43,696 nt of DNA from positions 719,730-763,425 of the forward strand of contig MU646303.1 in the NCBI GenBank assembly GCA_026770585.1, given 5' to 3'. The notes beneath the pieces are model-generated. The model had not been told where the DNA came from, did no database searches, and worked only from the letters and a program-made list of their open reading frames with translations. Origin of the DNA: Baffinella frigidus (taxonomy: Eukaryota > Cryptophyceae > Cryptomonadales > Baffinellaceae). A program made the position numbers and the translations under genes. Every line of letters starts with the position of its first letter. Within the stretch, counting starts at the first letter, position 1. Shown one piece after another: positions 1 to 11,810 of this stretch.

Positions 1-50
1 TTGAGGGTTGAGGGTTGAGGGTTGCGGGTTGAGGGTTGAGGGTTGCGGGT

Positions 51-110
<60 letters not shown>

Positions 111-141
111 GGATGAGGGTTGCGGGTTGCGGGTTGCGGGT

Positions 142-208
<67 letters not shown>

Positions 209-230
209 GGTTAAGGGTTGAGGGTTGAGA
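1..230. repeat. (GGGTTGA)n telomere-like satellite
   Basis: A near-perfect head-to-tail heptamer GGGTTGA with scattered GGGTTGC variants fills the left end of the window. It resembles the plant telomere heptamer TTTAGGG with base changes. The same array recurs at 14503-14710, so it is an interstitial satellite and not proof of a chromosome end. Confidence 0.9.
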
Positions 231-284
231 ATTGAGGCCCAAACAACCGCAGCGCACCACGTCAAAACATAATCGACGCGCGCC

Positions 285-370
285 GATTTTGAATAAACCC
301 TAGACGATAAGACATAGGACCCTACGGTAGGCAACCCGTAGGGACATAGGGGGGTTCCTACGGATAATGG
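285..370. mobile_element. Foldback element family C, truncated
   Basis: This is the inner part of a family C element. It holds a GAATAAACCC arm, then the palindromic core around CCTACGGTAGGCAACCCGTAGG, then GGGGGGTTCCTACGGAT. The outer CACACAGCGG terminus is missing. Full copies lie at 23118-23272, 28488-28650 and 31436-31600. Confidence 0.6.
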
Positions 371-639
371 AGCTCGCTCAATCGCTCGCTCAGGTGCTCA
401 ATGTAATCTCGGGAAATACCTGAATCAGTTGCGCCTTTGTGCTATCGTACGCCTAGTTTGTATGCCTAAAATAACATTTCCAACCTTATCGTAAGCGTTG
501 GAAGCCCTAAGATACGCAACTGATTCAGTTATGTTCCGCGTTCTGCAGGGTGCTACGGTAGGCAATACAATACGGGGCAGTGATGGAAGGACGACACACA
601 CCTTGAAAAGGTTAACACGACGGGGTTCCGGGTTTCAGG

Positions 640-1045
640 TTTCTTGCTTAGGGTTCAGGGTTCAGGGTTTGGGGTTTAGGGTTTAGGGTTTGGGATTTGG
701 GGTTTGGGGTTTGGGGTTTGGGGTTTAGGGTTTAGGGTTTGGGTTTTAGGGTTTGGGGTTCAGGGTTAAGGGTTTAGGGCACCTTGATCTCGGCAGCGGC
801 CGCTTGCCGCGCGAGAAAATGTTTCCACTCCAGCCTGGTTTAGGGTTTGAGGTTCAGGGCTTGGGGTTTGGGGTTCATTGTTTATGGCTTATGGTTTAGG
901 GTTTAGGGTTTAGGGTTTGGGATTTAGGATTTGGGGTTTAGGGTTTAGGGTTTAGGGTTTAGGGTTTGGGGTTTGGGGTTTGGGGTTAGGGTTTAGGGTT
1001 AAGGGTGTGGGGTTGAGTGTTTAGGGTGTAGGGTGTAGGGTTTAG
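640..1045. repeat. Degenerate TTTAGGG repeat, two blocks
   Basis: TTTAGGG and TTTGGGG heptamers run from about 640 to 780 and 836 to 1045. Between them lies a short non-repeat segment (781-835). The G-rich strand is plus, so the minus strand reads CCCTAAA. Confidence 0.85.
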
Positions 1046-1205
1046 ATTCACCGCTCCCCACTTCCCTTCGCCCCCGCCCCCGCGCCTGTTTCGTCCGGCT
1101 CTACCGACAGCCGCTCTTGCACCTATGGGGGAAGGGGGGGGGGGTTATGGGAACTGGTGACGGCAAAAGAAACGAGGGTGGGCAAGTCGCTTGAGCCATT
1201 TTCAG

Positions 1206-1334
1206 GGGGTTCAGGGGAGCACAGAAAAGGTTGAAGAGACTGAACGTTTCCCACTCAAGCCTCTCCCCGAGATAGGACTTGGAGCCATTGATGCCCTTCA
1301 CTCCCACCAATCCGTCATCTCAGGAATGAGCAGC
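1206..1334 (+). CDS. Isolated candidate exon, plus strand, unknown product
   Basis: An open segment of exactly 43 codons lies between a TTTTCAG acceptor and a GTAAGT donor, a near-consensus pair. The peptide includes TEKVEETERFPLKPLPEIG and then IDALHSHQSV. No family is recognised. The opposite strand is interrupted here. It faces the minus-strand exons to its right, so it would belong to a different gene, perhaps one entering from the left. The base composition is less GC-rich than the other exons. It could be chance, but both splice sites and the phase fit. Confidence 0.4.
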
Positions 1335-1428
1335 GTAAGTCCCCCAACCCCTAACCCCTACCCGCCAATCCTTATCATTGAGAGACAGTTATCACTACCA
1401 ACCCCACGGCGAACGAAACTTGATCGCA

Positions 1429-1470
1429 CAGGGGTTACTCGCGAATAAGCGTATTCGCGAGTAACCCCTG
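1429..1470. repeat. Perfect 19-bp inverted repeat with AGCG loop
   Basis: The arms 1429-1447 and 1452-1470 are exact reverse complements (CAGGGGTTACTCGCGAATA). They lie inside a wider imperfect inverted repeat (CTTATC arms near 1369 and 1491), so this is probably the centre of a small foldback element. Confidence 0.8.
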
Positions 1471-1539
1471 AAATCAGTTCTCGATAAGAGCACTGGGCAA
1501 GCGACGTGGGATGCTCATTCATAGTTTTCGATGGCGTGG

Positions 1540-1736
1540 CATGCCAACGGCAGGACATTAGTGGGAATTTCAGGACGCAATGGTTCGTTTTTTTGGTACA
1601 AATGGTACGTACTGACCTGGCGACACGCAACTCCTCGTCCTCTCCACGTCCGACCCCAATACAAAGATTCGGATCCAGGTACATGATTTAAAATAAGACT
1701 TCTAACTGAAATTCCGCCGTACGACCTGGCGTGGCA
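1540..1736. mobile_element. MITE-like element, family G
   Basis: The terminal inverted repeat is CCACGCCAGGTC followed by GGAATTTCAG. The right end is good (CTGAAATTCCG...GACCTGGCGTGG) and the left end is degenerate. The interior contains GGTACAAATGG. Related copies lie at 16606-16792 and 22448-22625. Confidence 0.65.
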
Positions 1737-1778
1737 TGTTGAGAATAGTCGGCCAACCCACGTGAGGCAGAGCTAGAC

Positions 1779-1822
1779 CTTAGCGCGCGCAACGGCGAGT
1801 TGGTCCCGGTAGCTGTCATCCA
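1779..1822 (-). pseudogene. Echo of exon 2185-2283 (3' half)
   Basis: The minus strand reads LDDSYRDQLAVARAK followed by a GT donor, matching the end of the exon at 2185-2283. The 5' half is absent. Confidence 0.7.
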
Positions 1823-2025
1823 GGTGACCGACTTCTCTCAAGTAGACATGCTGGGTGCCCGGTACAAAACCCGTCAACGTTTCCGCTCCAAAGAACCCGT
1901 GCCCACCAGATCGCTTCGCCCACCACTCGGAAGGCTATGGGGTACGTCCCTCCCCGAAAATCCGGGGAGGGACGTGACAATTTGCTGACGTTTGGCGTGT
2001 TTCTTGGGCAAGAAGCTTCGCCCAA

Positions 2026-2162
2026 CCACACGGTGGACTAGAAACCGTTCATCAAGAGTCAACTTGCCTTGAGACAGTCAACTTTAAGGATTTTCTACTG
2101 CAAATTGGGTCACGTTACCGCTAAAACTAGGGGTCCCGAAACCCTCGAAGCCCACCGTGTGG
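2026..2162. mobile_element. MITE-like element, family F
   Basis: The termini CCACACGGTGG and CCACCGTGTGG bound 137 bp that includes GGGTCACGTTACCGC and GTCAACTTGCC. It is homologous, in inverted orientation, to 3938-4075. Half copies lie at 5750-5831, 6301-6338 and 33040-33122. Confidence 0.75.
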
Positions 2163-2184
2163 ATAGACTGAGCAGGACTAGAAC

Positions 2185-2283
2185 CTTTGCGCGCGCGACG
2201 GCGAGTTGGTCTCGGTAGCTATCATCCAACCCCGGCGTGCCCTTCTCGGCCCCCCCTTCCGCGGCGCTCTCCGCCTCCAACGC
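2185..2283 (-). CDS. Exon of large minus-strand gene (Ala/Glu-rich)
   Basis: This is an open phase-0 exon of 33 codons between ACCAG and a GTTCTAG donor. The peptide begins ALEAESAAEGGAEKGTPG and ends DQLAVARAK. Two degenerate copies of the same exon lie at 1779-1822 and 2369-2451, and the reading frame is conserved between copies, which supports coding on this strand. The product is unknown. Linkage to the gene starting at 18634 rests only on common strand and phase. Confidence 0.5.
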
Positions 2284-3036
2284 CTGGTGTAGGGCTCGAT
2301 AAGGTTAAAAAACCCGGCGTAAGAAAGAAATTGATGGTCAACCCTTCCTGTTTGACCACAGTGTTGAGCGACGCTGGTCTCGGTAGCTAGCATCGAGTCC
2401 CGGCGTGCCCTTCTCAACCCCCTCTTCAGCTGCACTCTTCCCCTCCAACGCCTGCCATGCAAGATTGTATGTCAGCGATGGGAGAATAGTCTCTCTATCT
2501 CTCTCTCGCTCTCTCTCTCTTTCGCTCGCCTGCATGGTGGAGGCACTGTCGCATCGCCGCCTACGTGTGCGAGAGAGAGAGAGAGAGAAACGAGCGAGAG
2601 AGAGAGAGACCAGCGAGAGAAAGAAAGAGAGAGAGAGAGAAAGAAAGAAAGAGAGAGAGAGAAAGAGAGCGAGAGAGAGGGCGAGAGACAGTGGGAGAGA
2701 GGCGATGAGAGGGGTGGGAAATGCCTGCATGGTGGCGTGGAGGCACTGGCGCATCGCTGCCTGGGTATGCGAGAGAGAGAGAGACGAGAGAGAGAGAGAG
2801 AGAGAGAGCGAGAGCGAGAGTACAAGAGAGAGAGGGCGAGAGCGAGAGTACAAGAGAGAGGGCGAGAGAGAGAGAGCGAGCGAGAGAGAGAGAGAGGCGA
2901 TGAGATGGGTGGGGCGCGTGCCTGCATGGTGGCGTGAAGGCACTGGCGCATCGCCGCCTGTGTGTGCGCCAGCGCGTCGTCTTGTGCCTGCTCGCCGGGA
3001 AAGAGACGTGTGTTACTACCACTGAAAGAAATAAAG

Positions 3037-3094
<58 letters not shown>

Positions 3095-3203
3095 GGCGAG
3101 AGAGAGAGAGAGAGAACGAGAGAGAGAGAACGAGAGAGAGAGAGAGAGAGAGCGAGAGAGTGGGCGAGAGAAAGAGAGAGAGGGCGAGAGAGTGAGAGAG
3201 GGC

Positions 3204-3258
<55 letters not shown>

Positions 3259-4770
3259 GTGCGCCAGTGCGTCATCTTTTGCCTGCTCGCCAGGACAGAG
3301 AGACGTTTTTTACCACCACTGAAAGAAAGAGACCCGTATCACTACCAATGAAACAGGGAGACCATTATTAGTACCAATCACAGACAATCATTATCAATAC
3401 CAATCACAGACCTTTTCTACTACCAACACGGCCACCATGTTTTCACCACATCTTACGCCTGATCGCGCCCCCCCAGTGTGCAGGCCAGTCTCTCTCAAGT
3501 TCAGAAATACCTCGCTCATAAGGTGGCGCCCCCCCCCCTACGTCCACCGTAGGGTCATAGGTAGAGGCCTACTGTAGATTCCTGGGGGCGTGCGCCTCCT
3601 TATGAGCGAGATACCCCTGCACCACTTTTGAATGGTCCGAGTATTCCAGGTGGAGCGATTCCGGGAAATGGTGTCCGCTTTCTGGTTTGCTGGTTTGATG
3701 GTTTGCTGATTTTATTTGAACCAAAAGTAGACGAACCCCCTTTCAAAACGCACCGTGTTGAGATCTCTGGTACAAATGAAATGAGCAAGCCGTCACATCA
3801 GCAAACCGAAAAGCGGCCAACATTTTCCGGAATCGCTCTACGAAGCTTACCCTGGTCCAGTCACCCTCCTGTGTAACACCTTCGCTATTTGGCAACAGTC
3901 GTGGGAGTCAGCTTGCAGCCATGCGAGCTGCGTGTAGCCACACGGTGGCCTTCGAGGGGTTCGGGACCCCTAGATTTAGCGGCAACGTGACCAAATTTAC
4001 ATTACAAAATCCTCAAAGTTAACAGCCCAGAGGGTAAGTTGACTTTTGATGAACGGTTCGTAGTCCACCGTGTGGTAACGCACGCTCCCTCCTCTACGGT
4101 GTGGATGCGGTGGAAAGGAGGAAGGGCTGGGTGTACCTGGACGGTGCGCGTGGCAAGTGCAGGGTCGCCTGCTTCACGTCACGGCTTCGTGCTCAGGTGC
4201 AGGGGGGCAGAGAGAGCGACACAGAGGGTTGGGCTCATGGCACGTGCGGTGGACGGAAGCAGGGGGGGGGTGGGTGCCTGGACGATGCGTGTCGCGAGTG
4301 CAGGGTCGACGCAGTCTTTCAGCACCGTCTGCCAGGGAGAGGGAAAACTTGAGGGTTGAGGGGTTGGGTTTGAGCTTGACTCAGATCGACGACGGCAGCC
4401 GGTCCCGCGTGCCACGGAGAGAGGCAGCTTCCCGCAGGTTGCCACCCTCTCGAAATAGACACGGTGCCTGAAAACGAGGTGTTATCTCTACGAATTTCAA
4501 GTGATTTTTTTTGAGGACGCCTACGACGGAGAGACAGCTTGACTCTAATGCGGATTTCTTCCCTCCAACGGGGCTATCTAAAGGGTGAAATGTGTCATTT
4601 TAGCCTCGAAACGAAGGCAACCGCTCCCACGGGAGCAACCGCGCCTGGGTGCGCTGTGACACCCGGGCCTGCTGTCGCGCAGCGAGAGTGGCTTCCGTCA
4701 GCTGCTCTCTCTCAATCAATCTCTCTTTCTCTCACAACATCTCTCTTTTTCTTCAGCTTTCTCCCTCTCG

Positions 4771-4823
<53 letters not shown>

Positions 4824-7800
4824 TCTCTCCCCCCCCCCCTCCTGACCTGAGTGCGCTGCGACGCCCTGGCCTGCTGTCGCAACGTGAGAATAGTCTAACA
4901 TCAACCCGAAGAAGGCACCTGAGCGCGCTGCGACGCCCCAGCCTGCTGCCGCGCCGCGCGAGCAGCCTCTTTTTCCTGCCCTTTCAGCTTCCCCCGATGC
5001 TCCCGCGGGAGCTCTGGGACGTATGTCTGTACCAAAATCGGTTCAAGTGTGTACCAAAATGGGTCAGGACCACACCTGTGTGCGTTGCGACGCCCTAGCC
5101 TGCTGGCGCGCGGCGCGAGTAGCCTCTTTCAGCTGCGCGGCCAGCGTTCTCAGCTGCTCCTTACTCTCCGGATCCTCCGTAACCTGTACGCAAATCAGTC
5201 GATTTTAATTACACAAGGTCACGCATTCTCCACCCCTCAGCCTCCTACCACACGAGAATGCTAGATGAGCCTATTGAAAACCAATGTGCTTTTAAAAGTG
5301 GTGTTTGTGTAGTAACTTTCGTTGATTGGGCACGTTACTAGCCATACATTGGCCAGTCGCGAGGTTGGAACACCTTATCCTGGTACAAATATGTACAACC
5401 CCACATACAAATAGGATCCTCCAGCATTCTCGAGTGGTACGTCGTAAGCAGAGCAGCTGTGCCTTGCTCTCAGGGTCCTCCGTACCCAGGCGGACGGGGG
5501 AGAAGCATGCTGGATGTGCACACATGATGGTGGCGGATGGCCCGCGTGGGTCACCCGAAGATAGACCGATACGATCTGGCAACGAAATTTACTACACAAT
5601 TGCTTTCTCTCTCACTTACATGAACCAATTGTGTAGTAATTTTCGTTGCCATATCGTATTCAAGTTGGATACTCGGCGAGATTAGATCGCTATCAGCCAA
5701 AAAAAAAGTGACCCACGCGGCGCGGCTGGCCTCACCTCAACGATTGACCAAATTTACACCAGACAATCCTCAAAATTAATCATCTCTGGGCAAGTTGACT
5801 TTTATTGAAAGGTTGGTAGTGCACCGTGTGGTTAGGTGGGGGCGCTCCGGACAGGGGAGGTCCTGTGCACTCTACACGTTATCTACCAAAATGGAGAGCG
5901 TACAAATGGGGGGGGTCTCTGACCTCAACGTGCATAAGCAACGCCCATCCCATTTAACAGGGACGACTTTTGAAAACCGCTGCACTGAGGGGTGGTTGAC
6001 TTTTGGCGACCCCCTTCCTGGACTTCGACGTGGCCTCGCCTCAACGCGCATGAGCACCAAATGCAGAAGCTGCTTCTCCATCTTCCTCTGTACTCATCTT
6101 ACGTCGCGTTCGTCGCAGGTGACACACACGACCCTACGGTAGGCAACCCGTAGGAACATAGGGGGGTTCCTACGGATCAGGTTACGGAAACTCGAGCATC
6201 CCCTGCCCGAAAATCCCTTCGTAGCCCGCTGTGTGGTAACCCAATCGGAGCAGCACTCCTCACCTCAACGCTCATACAAATGGGGGGGGGTGCCTGACTG
6301 AGCAAGTTGACGTTTGTTGAAAGGTCCGTAGTCCACAATGTGGTTAGGTGGGGGCGCTCCGGGCAGGGGAGGTCCTGTGCACTCTACAGGTTATCTACCA
6401 AAATGGAGAGCGTACAAAGGGGGGGGGTCCCTGACCTCAACTCGCATGAGCAGCAAATGCAGAAGTTGTTCCTCCAGCTTCCGCTCTCCCCCCGCCTCCG
6501 CACTCAACCCCCGCGACCCCCGCCCCAACCTGCCCAACGTCAACAAACCACTTAGCAGCTGCCGACTTCCTTTTCGCCTTGAATGCAAGGTGACATTCCG
6601 GTTAGGTTCCAGGGCAACGGATATGATTCTAGTGCAAATCGTTTAGATAGACTTTATCCGTGAAGACCCCGTTGGCTGCTAAGTGGAAGTCGCATATCAA
6701 CAAATACTCACACAGGGGATCAACGTACCACTCACTCCCCGCCCGCCGCGCCCCCGGCGTCCGTACCCCCCTCGCCCCAGGCGTCCTCCCCCCCCTCCCC
6801 ACCACCCCAGGCGTGCGCCCCCCCCCCCCGCTCACCTCCCCCCAGCCAGGCTCGGGGGTATACGCGCCGAGTGAGACTGAGCGCCCTGTCATGCGGAACG
6901 CTTTGGTTAGAGGAGGTTCTGCACATGCTCCGCCGCGCTCTCAGGGTATGTACGATAACGTCCAACGGGCATGTTCGGAGGTATACGCGCCCAGCGTGAA
7001 GGACCGCCCTGTCATGCGGAATGCTTCTGTTCGTTAGAGGAGGGCGTGTTTGGACGCGGCTCCGCGCGAAATGTACAACGCAAAACAATGTAGACGCTCG
7101 GATGTAACGCAAAACAATGCAGACGTTTGGAAGTGAAGGTGCTCGCTAACGCACCATACGCCTGTGGCAGTACCTGAGGGGGGGGGGGGGGCGCATGATG
7201 GGAGGCGGTAATACCTAGGACCTGTACCTAGGACCTGCATCAAGAGTAATAAAGAAGAAGAAGACGTTTGTGGCAGAACCTGGCCCGCCCGGCGGGGGGG
7301 CGGTGGGGGCGAATGATGGGGGGCGCAGCTGCGACGAGCCCTCCCCCATAGGTACCGCGCCCGCCCGGCGGGTCGTTGGGGCGCGTGATGGGGGGCGGTA
7401 ATACTTAGGACCTGTACCTAGGACCTGTTTCGTAGTAATGAAGAAGAAGAAGAAGAAACTTGTAATAAAGAAGAAGAAAAACCTGTAATAAAGAAGAAGA
7501 TTTTTTTTTGGCAGAACCTGGCCCGCCCGGCGGGGGGGTGGTGGGGGCGCATGATGGGGGACGAAGCTGCGACGAGCGTGGCTTTCCACCTGCTTTAGGG
7601 TTTAGAGTTTATGATTTGGGGTGGCAGGGTGGCAGGGGTTTGGAGTTTAGGGTTTTAGGGGTTTGGATTTTTGGGTTGTGGAGTTTAGGGTTTAGGGGTT
7701 TAGGGTTTTAGGGTCTTAGGGTTGAGGGCGTAGGGTCTTAGGGTTGAGGGTTTCAAGGTTTAGGGTTTTAGGGTTCAGGGTTTTAGGGTTTTAGGGTTTT

Positions 7801-9993
7801 GCGGTTTTAGGGTTTAGGGTTTAGGGTTCAGGGTGTGGGGTTTAGGGTTTAGGGTTAGGGTGTATGGGTTAAGGGGCGGGTTTCCACCGGCAGGTCCCGG
7901 CGTGAGCGAGGCGCCCGGCCCCGGAGTGGCGCTGCGCCATCCCTCGGGTCCGGGCGTCCCGGCAGGGTGCGAGGGGGCGCGTAGCCGGCTCGTCACGCGC
8001 TTCCCTGGCCTGGGTGGGTGTTTGGGGTTGAGGTTGGGGGGGTACAGGGTTTGAGATTCAGAGTTGCGTGTTGAGTGTTGAGTGTTGAGTGTTGAGTGTT
8101 GAGTGTTGAGTGTTGAGTGTTGAGTGTTGAGTGTTGAGTGTTGAGTGTTGAGTGTTGAGTGTGTGATGTGTAATGTGTGGAGTTTGGTGTTGAGTGTTTA
8201 GGGGTTAGGGGTTGGTGTTTTGAATGAGGGTGTCAACGTTTCGGGTGTAGGGTTCAGGGTTCAGGGTGTAGGGTGAACCCGGGTGTGCCGTGCTTCCCGG
8301 CGGCAGGGCCAGGCGTCAGCGAGCCTGTTTAGTGTTGAGGGTTTGGGGTTTAGTGTCTGGGGTTTAGGGTTTAGGGTTTGGGGTTCAGGGTTTTGGGTTG
8401 AGGGTTTCGGGTTGAGGGCTTAGGGTTTAGGGTTTAGGGTGTAAGGTTCAGGGTGTAGGGTTTAGGGTTGAGGGTTTAGGGTTGAGGGTTTAGGGTTGAG
8501 GGTCGAGGGTTGAGGGTTTAGGGTGCAGGGTGAAACCGCGGCCTGGCCCTGGCGTCGCGCTGCGCCAGCCCGCGTCGGGCCTGGTGTGGGGTTTCGGGTT
8601 CAGGTTTCGGGTTTAGTGGTGAGGTTGTGGGGTTTTGGGTAGAGGGTTTGGGGTTTGGGGTTGAGAAGTTGGGGTTTTGGGTTTAGGGTTCAGGGTGCAT
8701 GGTGTCGGGTGTAGGGTGTAGAGTGTAGAGTGTAGAGTGTAGGGTGTAGGGTGTAGGGTGCAGGGTGTAAGGCGCAGGGTGCACGGCGTAGGGTCCAATG
8801 TTTACCGTCCACGGTGTAAGCTAACCCCAAACCAACAAGGTGTAGGGTGCAGGGTAAAACCCGGGTGTCCCAGCAGGGTGCGAGGGTGCGCGCAACCGGC
8901 TCGCCCTTGCTTGCGGAGCAGCGTGCGAGGAGGACGCCTTTGTAGTGTGCCGCGGGGGATGGTGGGAGGGTTGCTCGGGGGGGGGCGTCTCAGGGCCCGG
9001 GGTGAGGGAGAGGGCTGCGGAGCGAGCGCGGATCCCCGACTGCCGTACCCCTTTCCGCCGCTCCTGGGGTTATGGTCTATGGTTCAGGGTCCTTTGAGGG
9101 TTTAGGGTTCAGGGTCGTCGATTTGCCCCAGCCGTTGTGGTGCATGGTTCGCTCGTAGGGTTATGAGTTATGCTATATGGTTTGATCGTAGGGTTATGGT
9201 CCAGGGTTTCGGGTGTGTTTGTCAAGGGGTGGGGGATATCGAGGCTGGAAGAGAGAGTATTTTAAATGTGGGGTTGTTGACTTTAGTACCAGTCACGGGC
9301 ATGCTTGGTCACGTATCTCAAGTTATAACTTGAGATACGTGACCAAATGCCCCTATTTGTGTAAAAAATACTACACATTTTTTTCTTCACTTGTAAAAGA
9401 ATGGCTGTTTTAAAATAGTCGCATATCTAGCCTCGAGTGGGGAGCGAGCGCGGATCCCCGGCTGCCGTACCCCGCTCCGTGCACGCTGGTAGGGTTATTT
9501 GGTCCAGGGTCTGGTAGGGTTATGGTTTATTACGGTGTATGGTTCAGGGCTCGGGGTGTACAGTTCCAGGGGGGCGGATCCCTGAGCGGATAACCCAAAA
9601 CCCTAGGGTGATCACCCTAGGGTAATCACCTCCTTGGGTTGTCGCTCCTCCTCTTTCTCATCGAGAGGAGGCGGCGTGAGAGAGCGCGCGGCGGTTCAGG
9701 ATGTACAGTGCAGGGTACTGAACCTTCGGGTGCACAGTGTAGGGTTCTGAAAGGGTGTATGGTCCGGGGCATGAACCTCCTTGGGCTGTCGCTCCTCCTC
9801 CTCTCGCTCATCATCAAGAGGCGGCGGCGTGAGGGAGAGCGCGGCGGAGGGCGGGCGGAGCCCTGAGCGACGGCTTCTGCTGGAGAGCCCGCCCTGCGCG
9901 CACAACACCTCGTGTTAGAGACAGAGAGAGAGAAAGAGAGAGATAGAGAGAGGGAGAGTGTTTGTGTGTGTGTTTGTGTGTGTGTGTGTGTGC

Positions 9994-10036
<43 letters not shown>

Positions 10037-11770
10037 ATGGAGTGTGTGTGTGTGAGAGAGAGAGAGAGCAACAGGGAGAGAAGGGGGGGGGGGGGGGGAG
10101 AGAGAGATAGGTGTTTTGGGGGAGGGGCGCACCTGGACGCGGGATCGGACGAGAGATGTGGCGCGTTGGATCGCCTCTTGTGCTGCCGCGCCCGTCGCAT
10201 TTCCTGCCTGCACGCACCAACATACCACGGTTAACGCACCCGGGCAGATTCGACCAGATTTGTTCTGGACGCGGGAGTGGACTAGGGATGTTGAGCCAGC
10301 TGGGTTGCCTCTTGTGCTGCCACGCCCGTCGCGTTCCCTGCCTGTTTTTGGAGTTGATGGTTTAGGGTGTAGGGTTTGGAGTTTCGCGCCCCCCACGTGC
10401 CGGCCAACCAACTACGGGTAGCTGGCCGTGGAAGGTTTGCACCGAGAGAGATATATAGAGAGAGCGAGAGAGAAAGAGATAGAGCGAGAGCGAGAGAGAG
10501 AGAGCGAGAGCGAGAGAGAGGGCGAGAGCGAGAGCGAGAGCGAGAGCGAGAGCGAGAGAGAGCGAGAGCGAGAGCGAGAGCGAGAGCGAGAGCGAGAGCG
10601 AGAGCGAGAGCGAGAGAGAGAGAGAGAGAGAGCGAGAGCGAGAGCGAGAGAAAGAGAGAGTGTGTGTGTGAGAGAGAGAGAGGGCGGAACCTGCGCCGGG
10701 AGGCATCCACATGGTGGACAACGAAACATTCATGACACGTCAACTCGTGATCCAGGGAGATCTGGAACGCGACACGCGGTGTACCACCCAATGGGCTTCG
10801 CAGGAAATGTCAACCAGAAATCTGGTAAAACATCGCTTAATAAAATGTATGTGTACCACGCAAGTCTAGTGCCCCGGAAATGAATGCACCGATCTGCGAA
10901 GCCCACTATGTGGGTGGATGCCTTGGTCGGATAGCGAGGGGGCAAACGGATCTTTTTAATTCGGGTACCAATTCAAAAAAACGGTACGAGTCGTGTCCAA
11001 CTTGTGGGGCCTTGACTGCAAAAAACTGCAGTCAAGGCAGAAGTCACCCGATCCATTTGCCCCCTTGCTATCCGACCAGGGGGACACGCGCCTGCGCAGC
11101 ACGGAACCCGGGCTCGCTTCCGCTCTAAAATTGACGAATTTGTACCGCAGACCCAGCATGTCAACTTAGGAAAAATCAGCCAACTGGACTGGGGCAGAGC
11201 TAGCAGAGGGGTGAACCGTTGCGTGTTCTGCGATCGAAGAGCTAGGTTGGTGGGGGGGGGTGCCTGCGCAGCACGGAGTTGGTCCAGCAGCGGGACCAGC
11301 GCGCGCACTGTCTCATCCTCCTCCCCGCCCTCCGCGGCGCCCCGTGCCGTCAGCTCCTCCACAAGCATTCTCAGCGCGGTCACCGCCCCGGCGGCTGCGC
11401 TCAGCGGCTTACCTGCTGACAGGCGCATGTCAGCATGTCAGCATGTCAGCATGTCAGCATGTCAGCATGTCAGCATGTCAGCATGTCAGCATGTCAGCAT
11501 GGGGGGTGAACACGAGGCCTTTTTTTGCGCGTCGCCTCCATCACGTCCCGATAACAATGGGGGTTGCGGTCACCGCCCCGGCGGGCCGCGCTCAGCGGCT
11601 TGCCTGCACGTGACAGCATGGGGGTCACAACGCCTTCTGGGCACGTCGAACCCATCACGTCCCGATAAAAACGCATGTCGCGGACGCGACCATTCTGAAT
11701 GTCCATGGGTGTGAGAATCATGCCTGCGGCGACGAGCTGCGCCGCGTTCCCCGCTCTCTTTCTCTCTCTC

Positions 11771-11810
<40 letters not shown>

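Noticed and set aside
1-230. Chromosome end (telomere)
   Set aside because: The unit is GGGTTGA, not a canonical telomere repeat. The same array occurs at 14503-14710, and it runs in the same orientation as many interstitial tracts.
2338-3275. Long open frames rich in Ser-Leu or Arg-Glu on both strands
   Set aside because: They are translations of a GA/CT microsatellite, open in all such frames. The same holds at 9814-10223, 10282-10883, 15700-16156 and 26348-26635.
6846-7036. Plus-strand exon VYAPS...RPVMRNA with stop
   Set aside because: The two copies are better conserved at codon level in the minus frame (AFRMTGRS...LGAYT), which also has a GTGAGC donor.
11426-11500. CRISPR array
   Set aside because: The repeat is an uninterrupted octamer with no spacers, in eukaryotic DNA.
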